Shown: positions 9,926-19,337 of the stretch, piece after piece
Layout of the letters: each line of letters starts with the position of its first letter
How positions within the stretch are numbered: the first letter of the stretch is position 1
Assembly: GCF_014205845.1 (NCBI RefSeq)
Contig: NZ_JACHCR010000002.1
Location: 420,362-484,361, forward strand
Length of the DNA: 64,000 bases
Direction of reading: 5' to 3'
Source: Mucilaginibacter cryoferens
Lineage (GTDB): Bacteria; Bacteroidota; Bacteroidia; Sphingobacteriales; Sphingobacteriaceae
Program-made: the position numbers and the translations under genes
Notes under the pieces: generated by a model
What the model was told of the DNA's origin: nothing
Databases searched by the model: none
The model's input: the letters and a program-made list of their open reading frames with translations, nothing else

Positions 9926-10845
9926 GCTATGGTATTAATAGGGTAACCCAGGTTAGTACTGTTTTTAGAGTGGGTAAAGTTCCACCAAACTGCTTTAAAA
10001 AGCATAGGTATAAAATTGTAATTTTTGTTTTTGATGTATAATAGCACATTACGCGGTACCACCATTAGCAAAAAGTATAGATAAAAAAACAACTTCTTAA
10101 AAGGCGGCGCGTTGCGGCGGGTAAAAAGAATGCGGTTACGGTTCATGAAATACTCTTTCAGTTTACTTTTTTTACCTACCGATACAGATTCTTTGTGATA
10201 GATCAAGGCATCGGTATTTACCCATGCTTTGTAACCTGCCCTTAAGATCATCTCGCACCAATCAACTTCTTCATAATATAGAAAGAAGTTTTCGGCCATT
10301 AAACCGGCTTTGTCAATAGCTTCTTTTTTTATCATTATGGCTGCCCCATGGCAATAGGCGGTAGGCCCTGTAATGTTATTAAACTGCCCGTTGTCATGCT
10401 GTTTTAATCCAATGCAACTGTTGCGGCAGGTGTAATAATTCATAGGAGTATAACCGGCATATTGAATGAGTTGCTTATCGCTATAATATTTTATCATGGG
10501 CGATATCATGCCCACATTTTCATTTGTATTTAACACGGTTACCAGTTTTTCTATTAGTCCGACGGTAAATTCGGTATCATTATTTACCAAAAAAAGGTAG
10601 TCGCCGGTTGCCTCTTTAATGCCCATGTTATTACCTCCGGCAAACCCCAGGTTTAATTCGGATCGGATAAATTTAATGCCTGGATATTTTATCAACCACC
10701 CTGGTACAGGGTTTACACTACTGGCATTATCAACCACAATTATTTCGAGGTTGGTATAGGTATTTGTTTGCTCTATTGACAACAGCAGCTCTTCGGTTAC
10801 AACGGGCTGGTTAAAATTTACGGTGACAATAGAAACTTTTTTCAT
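9922..10845 (-). CDS. GT2 glycosyltransferase, rhamnosyltransferase-like
   Basis: 307-residue GT2 enzyme of the WbbL/rhamnosyltransferase type. It starts directly with the fold (VSIVTVNFNQP), followed by VVDNAS, NLGFAGGNN and the metal-binding NNDTEF. The stretch FFLYYEEVDWCEMILRAG is the classic EEVDxC(D/E) signature of this subfamily. There is no N-terminal membrane anchor, but a hydrophobic segment about residues 255-275 may associate it with the membrane. It likely transfers a deoxyhexose or similar sugar onto the growing lipid-linked unit (family knowledge; substrate unknown). The stop overlaps the next gene by 4 bases. A 90-bp gap separates it from the acyltransferase upstream. Confidence 0.9.
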   Translation of the reverse strand: MKKVSIVTVNFNQPVVTEELLLSIEQTNTYTNLEIIVVDNASSVNPVPGWLIKYPGIKFIRSELNLGFAGGNNMGIKEATGDYLFLVNNDTEFTVGLIEKLVTVLNTNENVGMISPMIKYYSDKQLIQYAGYTPMNYYTCRNSCIGLKQHDNGQFNNITGPTAYCHGAAIMIKKEAIDKAGLMAENFFLYYEEVDWCEMILRAGYKAWVNTDALIYHKESVSVGKKSKLKEYFMNRNRILFTRRNAPPFKKLFFYLYFLLMVVPRNVLLYIKNKNYNFIPMLFKAVWWNFTHSKNSTNLGYPINTIA

Positions 10846-10935
10846 CTACGGATATATTGTTGATGGTGTTGGTTTTACAAATTTATATTACTAAATGTTA
10901 AGCACGCGCACCAATAGGTGAACTGAATAACATCA

Positions 10936-12072
10936 TTATTGAGCGATTTTTTGAAACCTCTTTTTTATTGTCAAAAACGGCCTCTCGTAACCATAATAAG
11001 ATGCAGATGCCAAGGTAATTGTACCCGCAATTGTGGCTCCATAAATGATTATATTTTCGGTAATGAGGCTTGCTTGTATTAAATACCTTTGAACAAGGTA
11101 CAACACCCCCAATAAAACAAATTTGTGCAGCAGGTATATGCCGTAAGAAATTTGCCCTATATAATTAAGGTATTTATGTTTAAGTGAAAATATGGCTGTT
11201 TCTTCGTCACAGAGATTAACAATAAGTAACGATGCCAGCAATGCGATCAAAATATCGCCGTGGTGAATCTCGTAACGCAGATAAACTACCAGGTATATTA
11301 AAAAAACAAACAACAATATAAATTGATTGCTTTTGCGGAACAATGAGTTAAATACCTTTTGAAATTTAAATTGAAACTCCATGTGTTTTTTGTTGAAATA
11401 TAAAACCGCGACAACCGCGCCTATCATCATATTATCAAACCGCGAGTAATACATTACCTGGTGCAGGGCCTGATACATGGGATGCTGGCGCACCAGGTAG
11501 TCGATTGTAAACTGCAAACTCCAGATAAATATGATAAAGGCTATCAAAGCATAAAAAATATGCTCCAGTTTTTTTATTCTGAAGAAATGGGGGTGAAATA
11601 TGTAAAACTGCTCTTCGGTACCTATAGACCATATAGGATCAAAAATGGCTGGAAGCATTTGCAGGCAAAACGCCAGGTTGGGTAAAAATAATACAGACAG
11701 CAAAAATGCCCGCAGAGAGCCTCCAAAAAAAGAGAAACCAACAATAACCACCAGGAAATATAAGGGCCAGATGCGTAAAAGCCTTCGCATGTAAAAGCTT
11801 TTGAAGTTGATTGCTGTAAAATTTCGTTTTTCTTCCAACAGGAGGTAGGTAATTAAAAATCCGCTTAGCGAAAAAAATATAGTAACGCCAGCTCTGCCAA
11901 AGTTTGAAAGGTTAAGTCCGGGAACGCGGCGTACATTAAAAATGATTTTGTGCAGTTCAATATGAGATACTACCACCATAAGGGCTGCCAATGCCCTCAC
12001 ACCGTTTAAATTGGGGAAGAAAACTTTAGCCTTATTTTTTTTTACTACCTCACTATTTGATGTGCTTAACAT
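10936..12072 (-). CDS. acyltransferase 3 family membrane O-acyltransferase
   Basis: 378-residue polytopic inner-membrane protein of the acyltransferase-3 family (OatA/NolL type). These proteins move acetyl or other short acyl groups from the cytoplasm onto sugars or peptides. The N-terminal signature is seen as NGVRALAALMVVVSHI (about 23-38), with the conserved His in VSH, followed by FGRAGVTIFFSLSGFLI (about 58-74) and RRLLRIWPLYF. About ten hydrophobic helices are visible, and the last cytoplasmic tail is basic. Within the locus it probably decorates the repeat unit, in addition to the hexapeptide acyltransferase at 18718. It lies immediately downstream of the NRPS A-PCP-TE gene (60-bp gap), so the acceptor could also be a peptide part of the product. 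Confidence 0.9.
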   Translation of the reverse strand: MLSTSNSEVVKKNKAKVFFPNLNGVRALAALMVVVSHIELHKIIFNVRRVPGLNLSNFGRAGVTIFFSLSGFLITYLLLEEKRNFTAINFKSFYMRRLLRIWPLYFLVVIVGFSFFGGSLRAFLLSVLFLPNLAFCLQMLPAIFDPIWSIGTEEQFYIFHPHFFRIKKLEHIFYALIAFIIFIWSLQFTIDYLVRQHPMYQALHQVMYYSRFDNMMIGAVVAVLYFNKKHMEFQFKFQKVFNSLFRKSNQFILLFVFLIYLVVYLRYEIHHGDILIALLASLLIVNLCDEETAIFSLKHKYLNYIGQISYGIYLLHKFVLLGVLYLVQRYLIQASLITENIIIYGATIAGTITLASASYYGYERPFLTIKKRFQKIAQ

Positions 12073-12132
12073 TGGTATTCATTTTTAGCATTGTTATGCG
12101 CATTGGTTAATCTCTATATTGATGCGGGTGAA

Positions 12133-14790
12133 TTAGCTTTGTGATACCTTATCTAAACACTGCTGTAGTACAACAGCAAATTCTTTATCATTTGGTGGTG
12201 CAAATATGGTATTGTGCTCACCAGGGATTTCGTGCACATTAACACCTTTTACGGCAAATGGCTTCCATCCCAAAAAGCTAAAGTCGGCCATATAAAAAGT
12301 GCGTTTTTTTGCACGGAATAACTCGATAGCGATGTTTACGGGCTTTAAAACGTAATTGCGTAATGCTTTTTCGCTTGCTTCATCTATTTCGTTATCATAA
12401 GCAAAAAAGCCTTCCTTTTTTTCATCCTTGCCCGGGAATACCTTCCACATAAATTTAATGAGTTTACGTTTCAATATCAAACTCTTGTATTCAATAGTAC
12501 GTTTAGGATCTTCGGCAAGCAACACAAATGTATGGCCTAATTGCTTTATGGTTAGTAAGGTTTTATTAACGACCTTTTTTAAAGCCGGATCATTAATGGT
12601 AGATATATCGGCATACGTATCAAACATAGCCAGCATCTTAACATCTTTGCCTGCCGCTATCATTTGGTTAGCCATTTCATAGGCTATTATACCTCCTAAA
12701 GAATACCCGGCAAGAGCATATGGTCCATCGGGGTTTTGGGCAACAATTTCGGCTATATAGTTGGCCGCAATTTCTTCCATTACATCCAATGGCTCATCAA
12801 TTCCATTAAGTCCCTTTGCCTGCAAGCCGTACACAGGCTGATCGGCATCCATGTTCATGGCCAGGGCGTTAAATAATAACACATTTAAACCGGCACCATG
12901 TACAATATACAATGGCATTTTGCTGCCGCTTGGCTTTATATGCACTAATGATTCCCAGGTAATGGAGGCCGGGTCTATATCTAACGTTGCCGCCAGTTTT
13001 TGGATGGTGGCATGTTTAAATAGGGTGGCAAGCGGCAGGCGTTTGCCTGTTTCTTTTTCAATGCGCGCCATTATCTTCACCGCAATTAACGAGCGGCCGC
13101 CCAGTTCAAAAAAGTTATCAGTAATACTGATGCTTTTTATCTCCATGGTTTCCTGCCATATTTGGGCTACCAGTTTCTCATTAGCGGTACGCGGGGCAAT
13201 AAACTCGCCGGTACGTTGTATGTTGCCGTAATCTGGTTTGGGTAATGCTTTGCGATCTATTTTGCCGTTAGGGGTGATGGGGATTGCCTCCATTAAAACA
13301 AAATCATCTGGCACCATGTACTCTGGCAGCACATCAAGTAAACCTCGTTGCCATGTTTCAAACTGGGCTTTTAAATTGGTATCGGCAACTGTTTCATCAA
13401 CAATAATGTATGCTACAAGCCGTGGGTTGCCAGGAATGTCTTCGCGGGCTATTACAACGGCTTGTTTAATATTTACTTGTTTTAGCAGGTTCTGCTCAAT
13501 TTCTTCCAGCTCGATGCGGTAGCCGCGTACTTTAACCTGGTGATCTATACGGCCAAGGCAAACTATTTCTCCATCTTCGCGAATTTTTCCTAAATCGCCG
13601 GTGCGGTACATTTTGCTACCGGATACACCCGAAAATATATCGTCGACAAAGCGTTCGTTGTTAAGTTCGGGCCGGTTTAAATAGCCTTTTGAGACGCCAT
13701 CGCCGCCAATGTAAATTTCGCCGATTGTGCCGTCGGTAAAGTTATTCAGTTTTTCATCCAGTATATAGATCTGGGTATTATCAATTGGCCTGCCGATGGT
13801 AATATCGGTATCGTGTTTAATTAGCTTTACAGTCGAATATACCGTAGTTTCTGTAGGTCCGTACACATTCCATAACTCCAAACTGCGTGCATTAAGCTTA
13901 TTGACAAGGTCTTTAGGTAAAGCCTCGCCGCCGCAAAGTATTTTTAGAGGCAGTTTTTGTTCCCAGCCGGCTTCAAGCATTACACGCCATGTGTAGGGTG
14001 TTGCCTGCATTACCGTTATGTTTTGTGCAACGCACAGATCAAGTAAAGCCCTGCCATCTTTTGCGGTAATAGCATCGGTAACTATTAGTTTTGCACCAAC
14101 TAACAGCGGTAAAAATAACTCGAGACCGGCAATATCAAATGATATGGTAGTTACCGCCAATAAATTATCGGCAGGAGTAAGGCCCGGCTCTTTTTGCATG
14201 CTTAGCAAAAAGTTAACCAGGCTATGGTGCTTTATCTGTACGCCCTTGGGTTTACCGGTTGAGCCCGAAGTAAATAGTATATAGGCCAGGTTATCACCTC
14301 CAACTATGGTTTCGGGGTTTTGGGCTGGGTAGTCATCAAATTTATCAAGGGCATCTTCAATTAACACTTCTTGCGCAACTGATGTGAAATGGCCTTTAAA
14401 TTTTTCTGAGGTAAGTAAGATCTTGGCCGCAGAATCTTCCATCATAAATTCAACCCGGTCTTTTGGATACTCAGGATCGAGCGGAACGTATGCTGCACCG
14501 GTTTTAAGTATAGCCAAAAGGGAGATAACCATTTCTGGAGATCTATCAAGTGCCAGGCCAATAATATCGCCGGTTTTTATATGATAAGTAAGCAGATGGT
14601 GAGCCAATTTATTAGCGGCCTCGTTTACATCTTTGAAGGTTAAATGGCGATCTTCAAACACCAATGCTGTTTTGTCTGGAATTTCAAGTGCACATTGGGC
14701 AATCAGCTGGTGCAGTGCTTTATCTTTGGGATAATCAGCCACGGTATTGTTTAATAAACTTAAGCCTTCTGTTTTTTCGTGAGCATCCAT
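12133..14790 (-). CDS. free-standing NRPS: A-PCP-thioesterase
   Basis: 885-residue single-module synthetase lacking a condensation domain. An adenylation domain (about 20-515, with A3 FTSGSTGKPKG near 172 and A5 YGPTETT) is followed by a peptidyl carrier (GGRSL, Ser about 567). A type I thioesterase follows (about 635-880: catalytic Ser about 697 in GYSLGG, Asp in FDTYAD, His in GEHNTIF). My by-eye specificity code is D-I-L-Q-L-G-V-V-Y, nearest to known glycine codes. The enzyme would load one amino acid on its carrier and release or transfer it. Because it has a TE it may be the last module of the assembly line encoded at 1-8516, docking to an upstream C domain in trans. Alternatively it may aminoacylate a sugar or lipid directly. 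It lies between two glycosyltransferase-type segments of the polysaccharide operon. Confidence 0.93.
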   Translation of the reverse strand: MDAHEKTEGLSLLNNTVADYPKDKALHQLIAQCALEIPDKTALVFEDRHLTFKDVNEAANKLAHHLLTYHIKTGDIIGLALDRSPEMVISLLAILKTGAAYVPLDPEYPKDRVEFMMEDSAAKILLTSEKFKGHFTSVAQEVLIEDALDKFDDYPAQNPETIVGGDNLAYILFTSGSTGKPKGVQIKHHSLVNFLLSMQKEPGLTPADNLLAVTTISFDIAGLELFLPLLVGAKLIVTDAITAKDGRALLDLCVAQNITVMQATPYTWRVMLEAGWEQKLPLKILCGGEALPKDLVNKLNARSLELWNVYGPTETTVYSTVKLIKHDTDITIGRPIDNTQIYILDEKLNNFTDGTIGEIYIGGDGVSKGYLNRPELNNERFVDDIFSGVSGSKMYRTGDLGKIREDGEIVCLGRIDHQVKVRGYRIELEEIEQNLLKQVNIKQAVVIAREDIPGNPRLVAYIIVDETVADTNLKAQFETWQRGLLDVLPEYMVPDDFVLMEAIPITPNGKIDRKALPKPDYGNIQRTGEFIAPRTANEKLVAQIWQETMEIKSISITDNFFELGGRSLIAVKIMARIEKETGKRLPLATLFKHATIQKLAATLDIDPASITWESLVHIKPSGSKMPLYIVHGAGLNVLLFNALAMNMDADQPVYGLQAKGLNGIDEPLDVMEEIAANYIAEIVAQNPDGPYALAGYSLGGIIAYEMANQMIAAGKDVKMLAMFDTYADISTINDPALKKVVNKTLLTIKQLGHTFVLLAEDPKRTIEYKSLILKRKLIKFMWKVFPGKDEKKEGFFAYDNEIDEASEKALRNYVLKPVNIAIELFRAKKRTFYMADFSFLGWKPFAVKGVNVHEIPGEHNTIFAPPNDKEFAVVLQQCLDKVSQS

Positions 14791-14891
14791 ATTGGAGTAT
14801 CTTATAAAATCTTATTTTTAATAATAGGGGTATTTACCCAATTTACCTGCTAAAACGGAACATATTCGCCGTTAACTTTTTAACCTCTGTA

Positions 14892-16079
14892 CTAAACAGC
14901 GGTATGGTCGTGCGGGGTATGTATAAACTTTTTATTAGCTCCTTTTAGCTTAAATAATAGCAACAACATTGTAAAAAATATTAACGGAAGCTTAAGCGCA
15001 GCACTTAGTAGTTTACCGTTAAAATACGCTGCGGGTATAGCAACAACAATACCAACGTAACAACATAATGTTGCAGTTAACCATAAATAGCACGACGGAC
15101 CTATACCTGGTGTTAAAAACGATATCAGCAGCATAAAAGGCATAATTCCCAACATCAACACTCTTGGCAATATCGACATTTGATATATTTCATTAAAATA
15201 ATCAAAATTCCCGTTCATGAATAATTCTCCAAAACCGCTCACGCCATACTTGCGCAGCAAGTTAAACTGTGCCGATAACCATCTTTTACGTTGTTTTTTA
15301 AATACCTCGGGGTTGCTTACTTTTTCATCATACACCAGGGCGTTTTCGGCGTAAGCCACGCCAATTTTCTGGCGGGTAAGTATCAGGCCCATTTCTTTAT
15401 CAAATCCGCCAACGGCATCAATCTGGCCCATGGTGGTCTTAAACAGGTTGTATTCTAAGGCCATTCCCGAGCCGATAATAGCTGCCGAGAGGTTAAATAC
15501 CCGTTGCGACTTCCTGAAAATGTGATTGTTAATCTCTTCGCTTATGGCATCAAGTACCGCAACATTAGTGTTAGTGTTTTTGGCTATCCGGTGGCCTTGT
15601 ACTACCTTTTCGCCGGCCTGCAGATAATTGTTGATCTGGTATAAATAATCTGGTGCGGCTACATTGTCAATATCATATACAATGGCGGCGTCGAAGCCGG
15701 GCATCGTATTTTCAATGGCTTTATTAAGTGCCTTCGATTTGGTACTGTTTTCAAAAAATACTTCTACAACCTGTAGTGGCATTTGTTTTAGTTTTACCAA
15801 TGTTTCGGGCTTAAGCGAATCGGCTATAATACATACATGGAATTTGTCGGCAGGGTAATCGAGCGTTAAGGCGCTTGCCGCCGAATTTAATAAGATCTCA
15901 TCTTCTTTATAAGCACATATATAAATTACAAATTTGCTTAAGCTGTTTGCAACAGGAGGGTATTTTATGGGAACTAATTTCCCCAATACCGAAAATATGA
16001 ACAGGTACACGCAATATATTCCCAGGTATATTAAAGCTGCCCACATTATTGCCGAAGCAATAAATTTGATGATCTCCAT
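14892..16079 (-). CDS. membrane GT2 glycosyltransferase, cellulose/hyaluronan-synthase-like
   Basis: 395-residue GT2 enzyme with one N-terminal membrane helix (about 8-35) and three to four C-terminal helices. The catalytic part shows ICAYKEDE, the DxD site VYDIDN (about 135-140), GSGMAL, and QRKRW (about 260-264), the QxxRW motif of processive beta-glycosyltransferases. This motif set distinguishes it from the related gene at 8750. It likely makes a beta-linkage at the inner membrane during assembly of the polysaccharide unit; the sugar donor cannot be deduced. It is followed downstream, after 101 bp, by the NRPS A-PCP-TE gene. Confidence 0.9.
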   Translation of the reverse strand: MEIIKFIASAIMWAALIYLGIYCVYLFIFSVLGKLVPIKYPPVANSLSKFVIYICAYKEDEILLNSAASALTLDYPADKFHVCIIADSLKPETLVKLKQMPLQVVEVFFENSTKSKALNKAIENTMPGFDAAIVYDIDNVAAPDYLYQINNYLQAGEKVVQGHRIAKNTNTNVAVLDAISEEINNHIFRKSQRVFNLSAAIIGSGMALEYNLFKTTMGQIDAVGGFDKEMGLILTRQKIGVAYAENALVYDEKVSNPEVFKKQRKRWLSAQFNLLRKYGVSGFGELFMNGNFDYFNEIYQMSILPRVLMLGIMPFMLLISFLTPGIGPSCYLWLTATLCCYVGIVVAIPAAYFNGKLLSAALKLPLIFFTMLLLLFKLKGANKKFIHTPHDHTAV

Positions 16080-16141
16080 GGTTTAGTATATTTTAATAAC
16101 TTTTACTGTGTTTGTATAGCTAAAGTTGCGTTATTATTAAA

Positions 16142-17353
16142 TTAACGCCCAGCCTTTAATTCTAAATTTAATGCCAAAAGTTTTTCAATTTCCAGTATCC
16201 GATGCTCCCACGTATTTTCAGCTGCAATGGCTAGTCTTTTTTGTTGCAATTGGGGTGTATCTTTCAGTGCTGTATTAATGGCCTCAGTAAATGCGGTAGG
16301 TGTGGCGCAGTAAGCAACCGTATCGCCGGTAAATTCTTGCAGGTCCGAATTAAAATCGGTAGAAACAACTGGTTTCCCCGAACCAAGATATTCGAACAGT
16401 TTTAGGGGGAAAATGGAATTACTTACCTCATCTTTTTTAAACGGGATAATAGCTACATCAAACCCTTTTAAAACTGCAGGCATTTGCTCATAAGGCACTG
16501 CGCCCTTTACAAATGCATTTGGCTCTTTAAATACCGGCATATCTACATAGTCAATATCAACAGGGCCAATAAACACGAAGCTCTTTTCGGGGTTTTGAAC
16601 AAGCAGGTCATCAAGTAATTTATAATCTATCCGGCGTTCAATATTGCCAAAGTATCCTATTACCGGTTTATTAATGCCCGACAGGATATCAGCCACAGGT
16701 AATTGTGAATCGAGCGCTTTTTCACTGTGCGTAATATTAGCAGCATTAGGGATAAAGTGCGAGTTGCTGTTAAGCTTAAGCTTATTGTTCCGCAACTCTC
16801 TACTTGTGCAAATAACCAGGTCTACACTTTTTACAACAATATCTTCGGATATCAAACCATGTTTGGTTTGATAAACCTCAACTAATGGATCTACACAATG
16901 ATATACCGTTAACACCGGTTTTATAAGGTTATGAAAATTAGGGTAGGTGTAGTTGTAGGAGTTTATATAAATGTAATCCTTAATATTTAGTTGTTTAATC
17001 ACCTTTTTCAATCGTGCGGCAACAATCAATTCATTTACTCTTACTGCTATACGGTATAACTTACCTTCGGGTAGCATGTTGATTGATGGTACCGGGGGAG
17101 AAATAACAATTTTTAAATTAGGGATCTCTGTTTGGATGATGCTGTTAGCTGGTGAAAAGAAATGCGGTTTGCGGATCTTAAATTCGGGCGTGTCTTTAAA
17201 TTTAATATAGTCTTTCCAGGTAAAAGGTCTGTCAATATAATACACATTATTATGCATAGCCAAATGTTTGGCCATGGTGTAGTTTGTTGATTCCAGCCGG
17301 CCATCAAACTGCATCTGCGAAAATATGATGATGTTGCGGTTCTTTAGCTCCAT
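16142..17353 (-). CDS. glycosyltransferase, GT-B fold (group 1 / GT4-like)
   Basis: 403-residue cytoplasmic glycosyltransferase with a GT-B outline. The N-terminal half has short beta-strands around FSQMQFDGR and VYHCVDP. The C-terminal half shows VIGYFGNIERRIDYKLL (start of the donor-binding Rossmann domain), then the nucleotide-sugar signature IFPLKLFEYLGSGKPVVSTD (about 318-337), equivalent to the EX7E region of GT4. It is typical of EPS loci of Bacteroidota. The stop lies 62 bp before the next gene and the ATG directly follows the flippase stop by 1 base, so the genes are surely co-transcribed. Specific sugar unknown. Confidence 0.88.
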   Translation of the reverse strand: MELKNRNIIIFSQMQFDGRLESTNYTMAKHLAMHNNVYYIDRPFTWKDYIKFKDTPEFKIRKPHFFSPANSIIQTEIPNLKIVISPPVPSINMLPEGKLYRIAVRVNELIVAARLKKVIKQLNIKDYIYINSYNYTYPNFHNLIKPVLTVYHCVDPLVEVYQTKHGLISEDIVVKSVDLVICTSRELRNNKLKLNSNSHFIPNAANITHSEKALDSQLPVADILSGINKPVIGYFGNIERRIDYKLLDDLLVQNPEKSFVFIGPVDIDYVDMPVFKEPNAFVKGAVPYEQMPAVLKGFDVAIIPFKKDEVSNSIFPLKLFEYLGSGKPVVSTDFNSDLQEFTGDTVAYCATPTAFTEAINTALKDTPQLQQKRLAIAAENTWEHRILEIEKLLALNLELKAGR

Positions 17354-17354
17354 A

Positions 17355-18707
17355 TTAAATTTGGTCCGTATTCCTTTTTCTTATCTTGTTATAAAGCATC
17401 CCTAAAAGCTCCGTTAACTCCAGGTATCCTAAGTAAAATATGTCTTTAATTGAAAAATCAAGATGTTTTTTAAGCGCCCAGTAACCAAATATGGCACCCG
17501 AAAAGAAAGTAAAGATTGATGCGATGGCAACCCCGTACAGGCTATGGAAAATGTATATGCCGGCAAAATCAGCAGAAACATTTACAGCCAGCATAATAAA
17601 TACCTTGATCATGTTTAATTGTGGTTTGCCTATAATATCAAGCGTGATTCCAAAAAATCTGTCTATCGGCAGCAACATTACAAAGCACATAAATATGCGG
17701 AAGATGTTGCCCGCATCTGAGTGCTGGTAAGCACCGCCAAATAATAATCCAATAATTAAATCGGCGAGTAAAAAAGCGACTACTGCAACCGGTATAAGAG
17801 CAATGGTAAGCATGCCCGCATATTTTTTCATGATATAGGATACGTATTTCTTATCCTCGCGGTGCACTGCGGCCGACATTACGGGTAATGCCGTAGCTAT
17901 AAAAGCCCTTAACGGGATCTCGAAGATCTCCATTAACCTTTGAGGGATATAATAAACCCCTAACAAGCTATCGGCAAACATCATTTTGATGATAATAGTA
18001 TCTGAACTTCGCAACAAGTACGAGCTGATCGATGTACCCACACTAAATTTGCCAAAATGTGCCAGCTCTTTAATAGAGGCCCAACTTTTACTACCGATGG
18101 TTTTAATTTTAGACCATCCATTAAAAATGGTGACAATACTGCTGATAAGGTTGTTTAAGCAATAGCAATAAATGGCATTCTGAAAATTGGCCTGGTGCAA
18201 AATGATAAGTAACAGTATAAATGCAAAAAAGCCACCCTGGTTAATGAGTTGTAGCAGAAATAGTTTATCAAATTTAACTTCTGCCTGTAGTATCCAGGTG
18301 GCTATGGCAGTTGGTAACGAGCATAGGTAAATAACGCTAAACCATTTTAATATAATAAACATATTAATGCTGGTACCAAAATACAGGAAAAAGAAATAGG
18401 TAAGCAAATTACCCACGCCAAATGTAAACACAATGGCCAGCCCGATATACCAGGCCGAGCCGGCTACATTTGCAGCCCTTTCCGGGCTGGTACCTGCATA
18501 ATATTTTATAAGCGATGTTTGCAAAAAACCTGTTCTGAAAGTATCTGCCAGGGTAAATATAACCAGGAAAAAAATGTAATCGCCAAAATCTGGTTTGCTT
18601 AAATGCCGGGCCATTAACGCCAATATGGCCATGCCTAAAACAGGCATAATAGCGCTGCTTGCCAAAGAAAGAGTGTGCTTATTAATAAGTTTTTTTAAAA
18701 ACCCCAT
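17355..18707 (-). CDS. Wzx-type oligosaccharide flippase
   Basis: 450-residue polytopic membrane protein with 12-14 hydrophobic helices and an N-terminal signature seen in the MATE/Wzx superfamily (TLSLASSAIMPVLGMAILAL, then SKPDFGDYIFFL). These proteins flip undecaprenyl-diphosphate-linked repeat units to the periplasmic face. The basic cytoplasmic end (NKIRKRN) agrees with the positive-inside rule. It sits directly upstream of the GT-B glycosyltransferase (1-bp gap) and downstream of the acetyltransferase (10-bp gap). With the Wzy-like gene at 19338 and the Wzc-like gene at 21061, it defines a Wzx/Wzy-dependent polysaccharide pathway. Confidence 0.88.
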   Translation of the reverse strand: MGFLKKLINKHTLSLASSAIMPVLGMAILALMARHLSKPDFGDYIFFLVIFTLADTFRTGFLQTSLIKYYAGTSPERAANVAGSAWYIGLAIVFTFGVGNLLTYFFFLYFGTSINMFIILKWFSVIYLCSLPTAIATWILQAEVKFDKLFLLQLINQGGFFAFILLLIILHQANFQNAIYCYCLNNLISSIVTIFNGWSKIKTIGSKSWASIKELAHFGKFSVGTSISSYLLRSSDTIIIKMMFADSLLGVYYIPQRLMEIFEIPLRAFIATALPVMSAAVHREDKKYVSYIMKKYAGMLTIALIPVAVVAFLLADLIIGLLFGGAYQHSDAGNIFRIFMCFVMLLPIDRFFGITLDIIGKPQLNMIKVFIMLAVNVSADFAGIYIFHSLYGVAIASIFTFFSGAIFGYWALKKHLDFSIKDIFYLGYLELTELLGMLYNKIRKRNTDQI

Positions 18708-18717
18708 GTTTGTTTTG

Positions 18718-19332
18718 TTAGGCTTTTTCCCAACTGTTTGTTGTGAAATTGTACTTTTTAATAACCCTTGCAGGGTTGCCTACAGCTACCGAATACTCGG
18801 GAATACTTTTGGTAATTACGCTGCCTGCGCCAATAATGGCGTGCTTGCCAATGGTTACACCGGCGGTAACTACGCAGTTGGCGCCAATCCAAACGTTATC
18901 ATTAATGGTGATTTGTTTGGTTACTACTTTTTGTACCCGAGGGGGAAGGGTTACATCTTCATAGCCGTGGTTTAAGCCGGATATTACTATGTTTTGGGCC
19001 AGCATCACATAATTGCCCATAGTAACGGGGCCGATAATTACGTTGCCGATACCAATGCCGCAGTTGTTGCCAATTATTACATCGCCTACGCCATTATTAA
19101 TAGTAGCAAAATCTTCGATAATGCTTTTACTGCCCAGAGAAAACTTGTTGAAAGGAAATACATCAAGCCTGGCATTATATCTTACAATGGCACCCTTACC
19201 ACGATGATGGTAAAATGGGGTAACAAACCAACGTACCCAATGCCTTGGCCGCGATTCGCCGCCTGGTATCAGCATCCAATGCACAATTTTTTTTAACCTT
19301 GGGTTTGCTTTTATTTTATCTATTGCCGCCAT
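18718..19332 (-). CDS. hexapeptide-repeat O-acetyltransferase
   Basis: 204-residue left-handed beta-helix acyltransferase of the maltose/galactoside acetyltransferase type. Hexapeptide repeats run from about residue 75 to 175 (for example IIGNNCGIGIGNVIIG, WIGANC, VTIGKHAIIGAGS). The loop holding the catalytic His is GLNHGYEDV. The C-terminal PARVIKKY closes the helix as in LbH acetyltransferases. It probably O-acetylates a sugar of the repeat unit with acetyl-CoA in the cytoplasm. The gene is embedded tightly in the operon (5 bp after the Wzy-like gene stop, 10 bp before the flippase). Confidence 0.9.
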   Translation of the reverse strand: MAAIDKIKANPRLKKIVHWMLIPGGESRPRHWVRWFVTPFYHHRGKGAIVRYNARLDVFPFNKFSLGSKSIIEDFATINNGVGDVIIGNNCGIGIGNVIIGPVTMGNYVMLAQNIVISGLNHGYEDVTLPPRVQKVVTKQITINDNVWIGANCVVTAGVTIGKHAIIGAGSVITKSIPEYSVAVGNPARVIKKYNFTTNSWEKA

Positions 19333-19337
19333 CTGCT

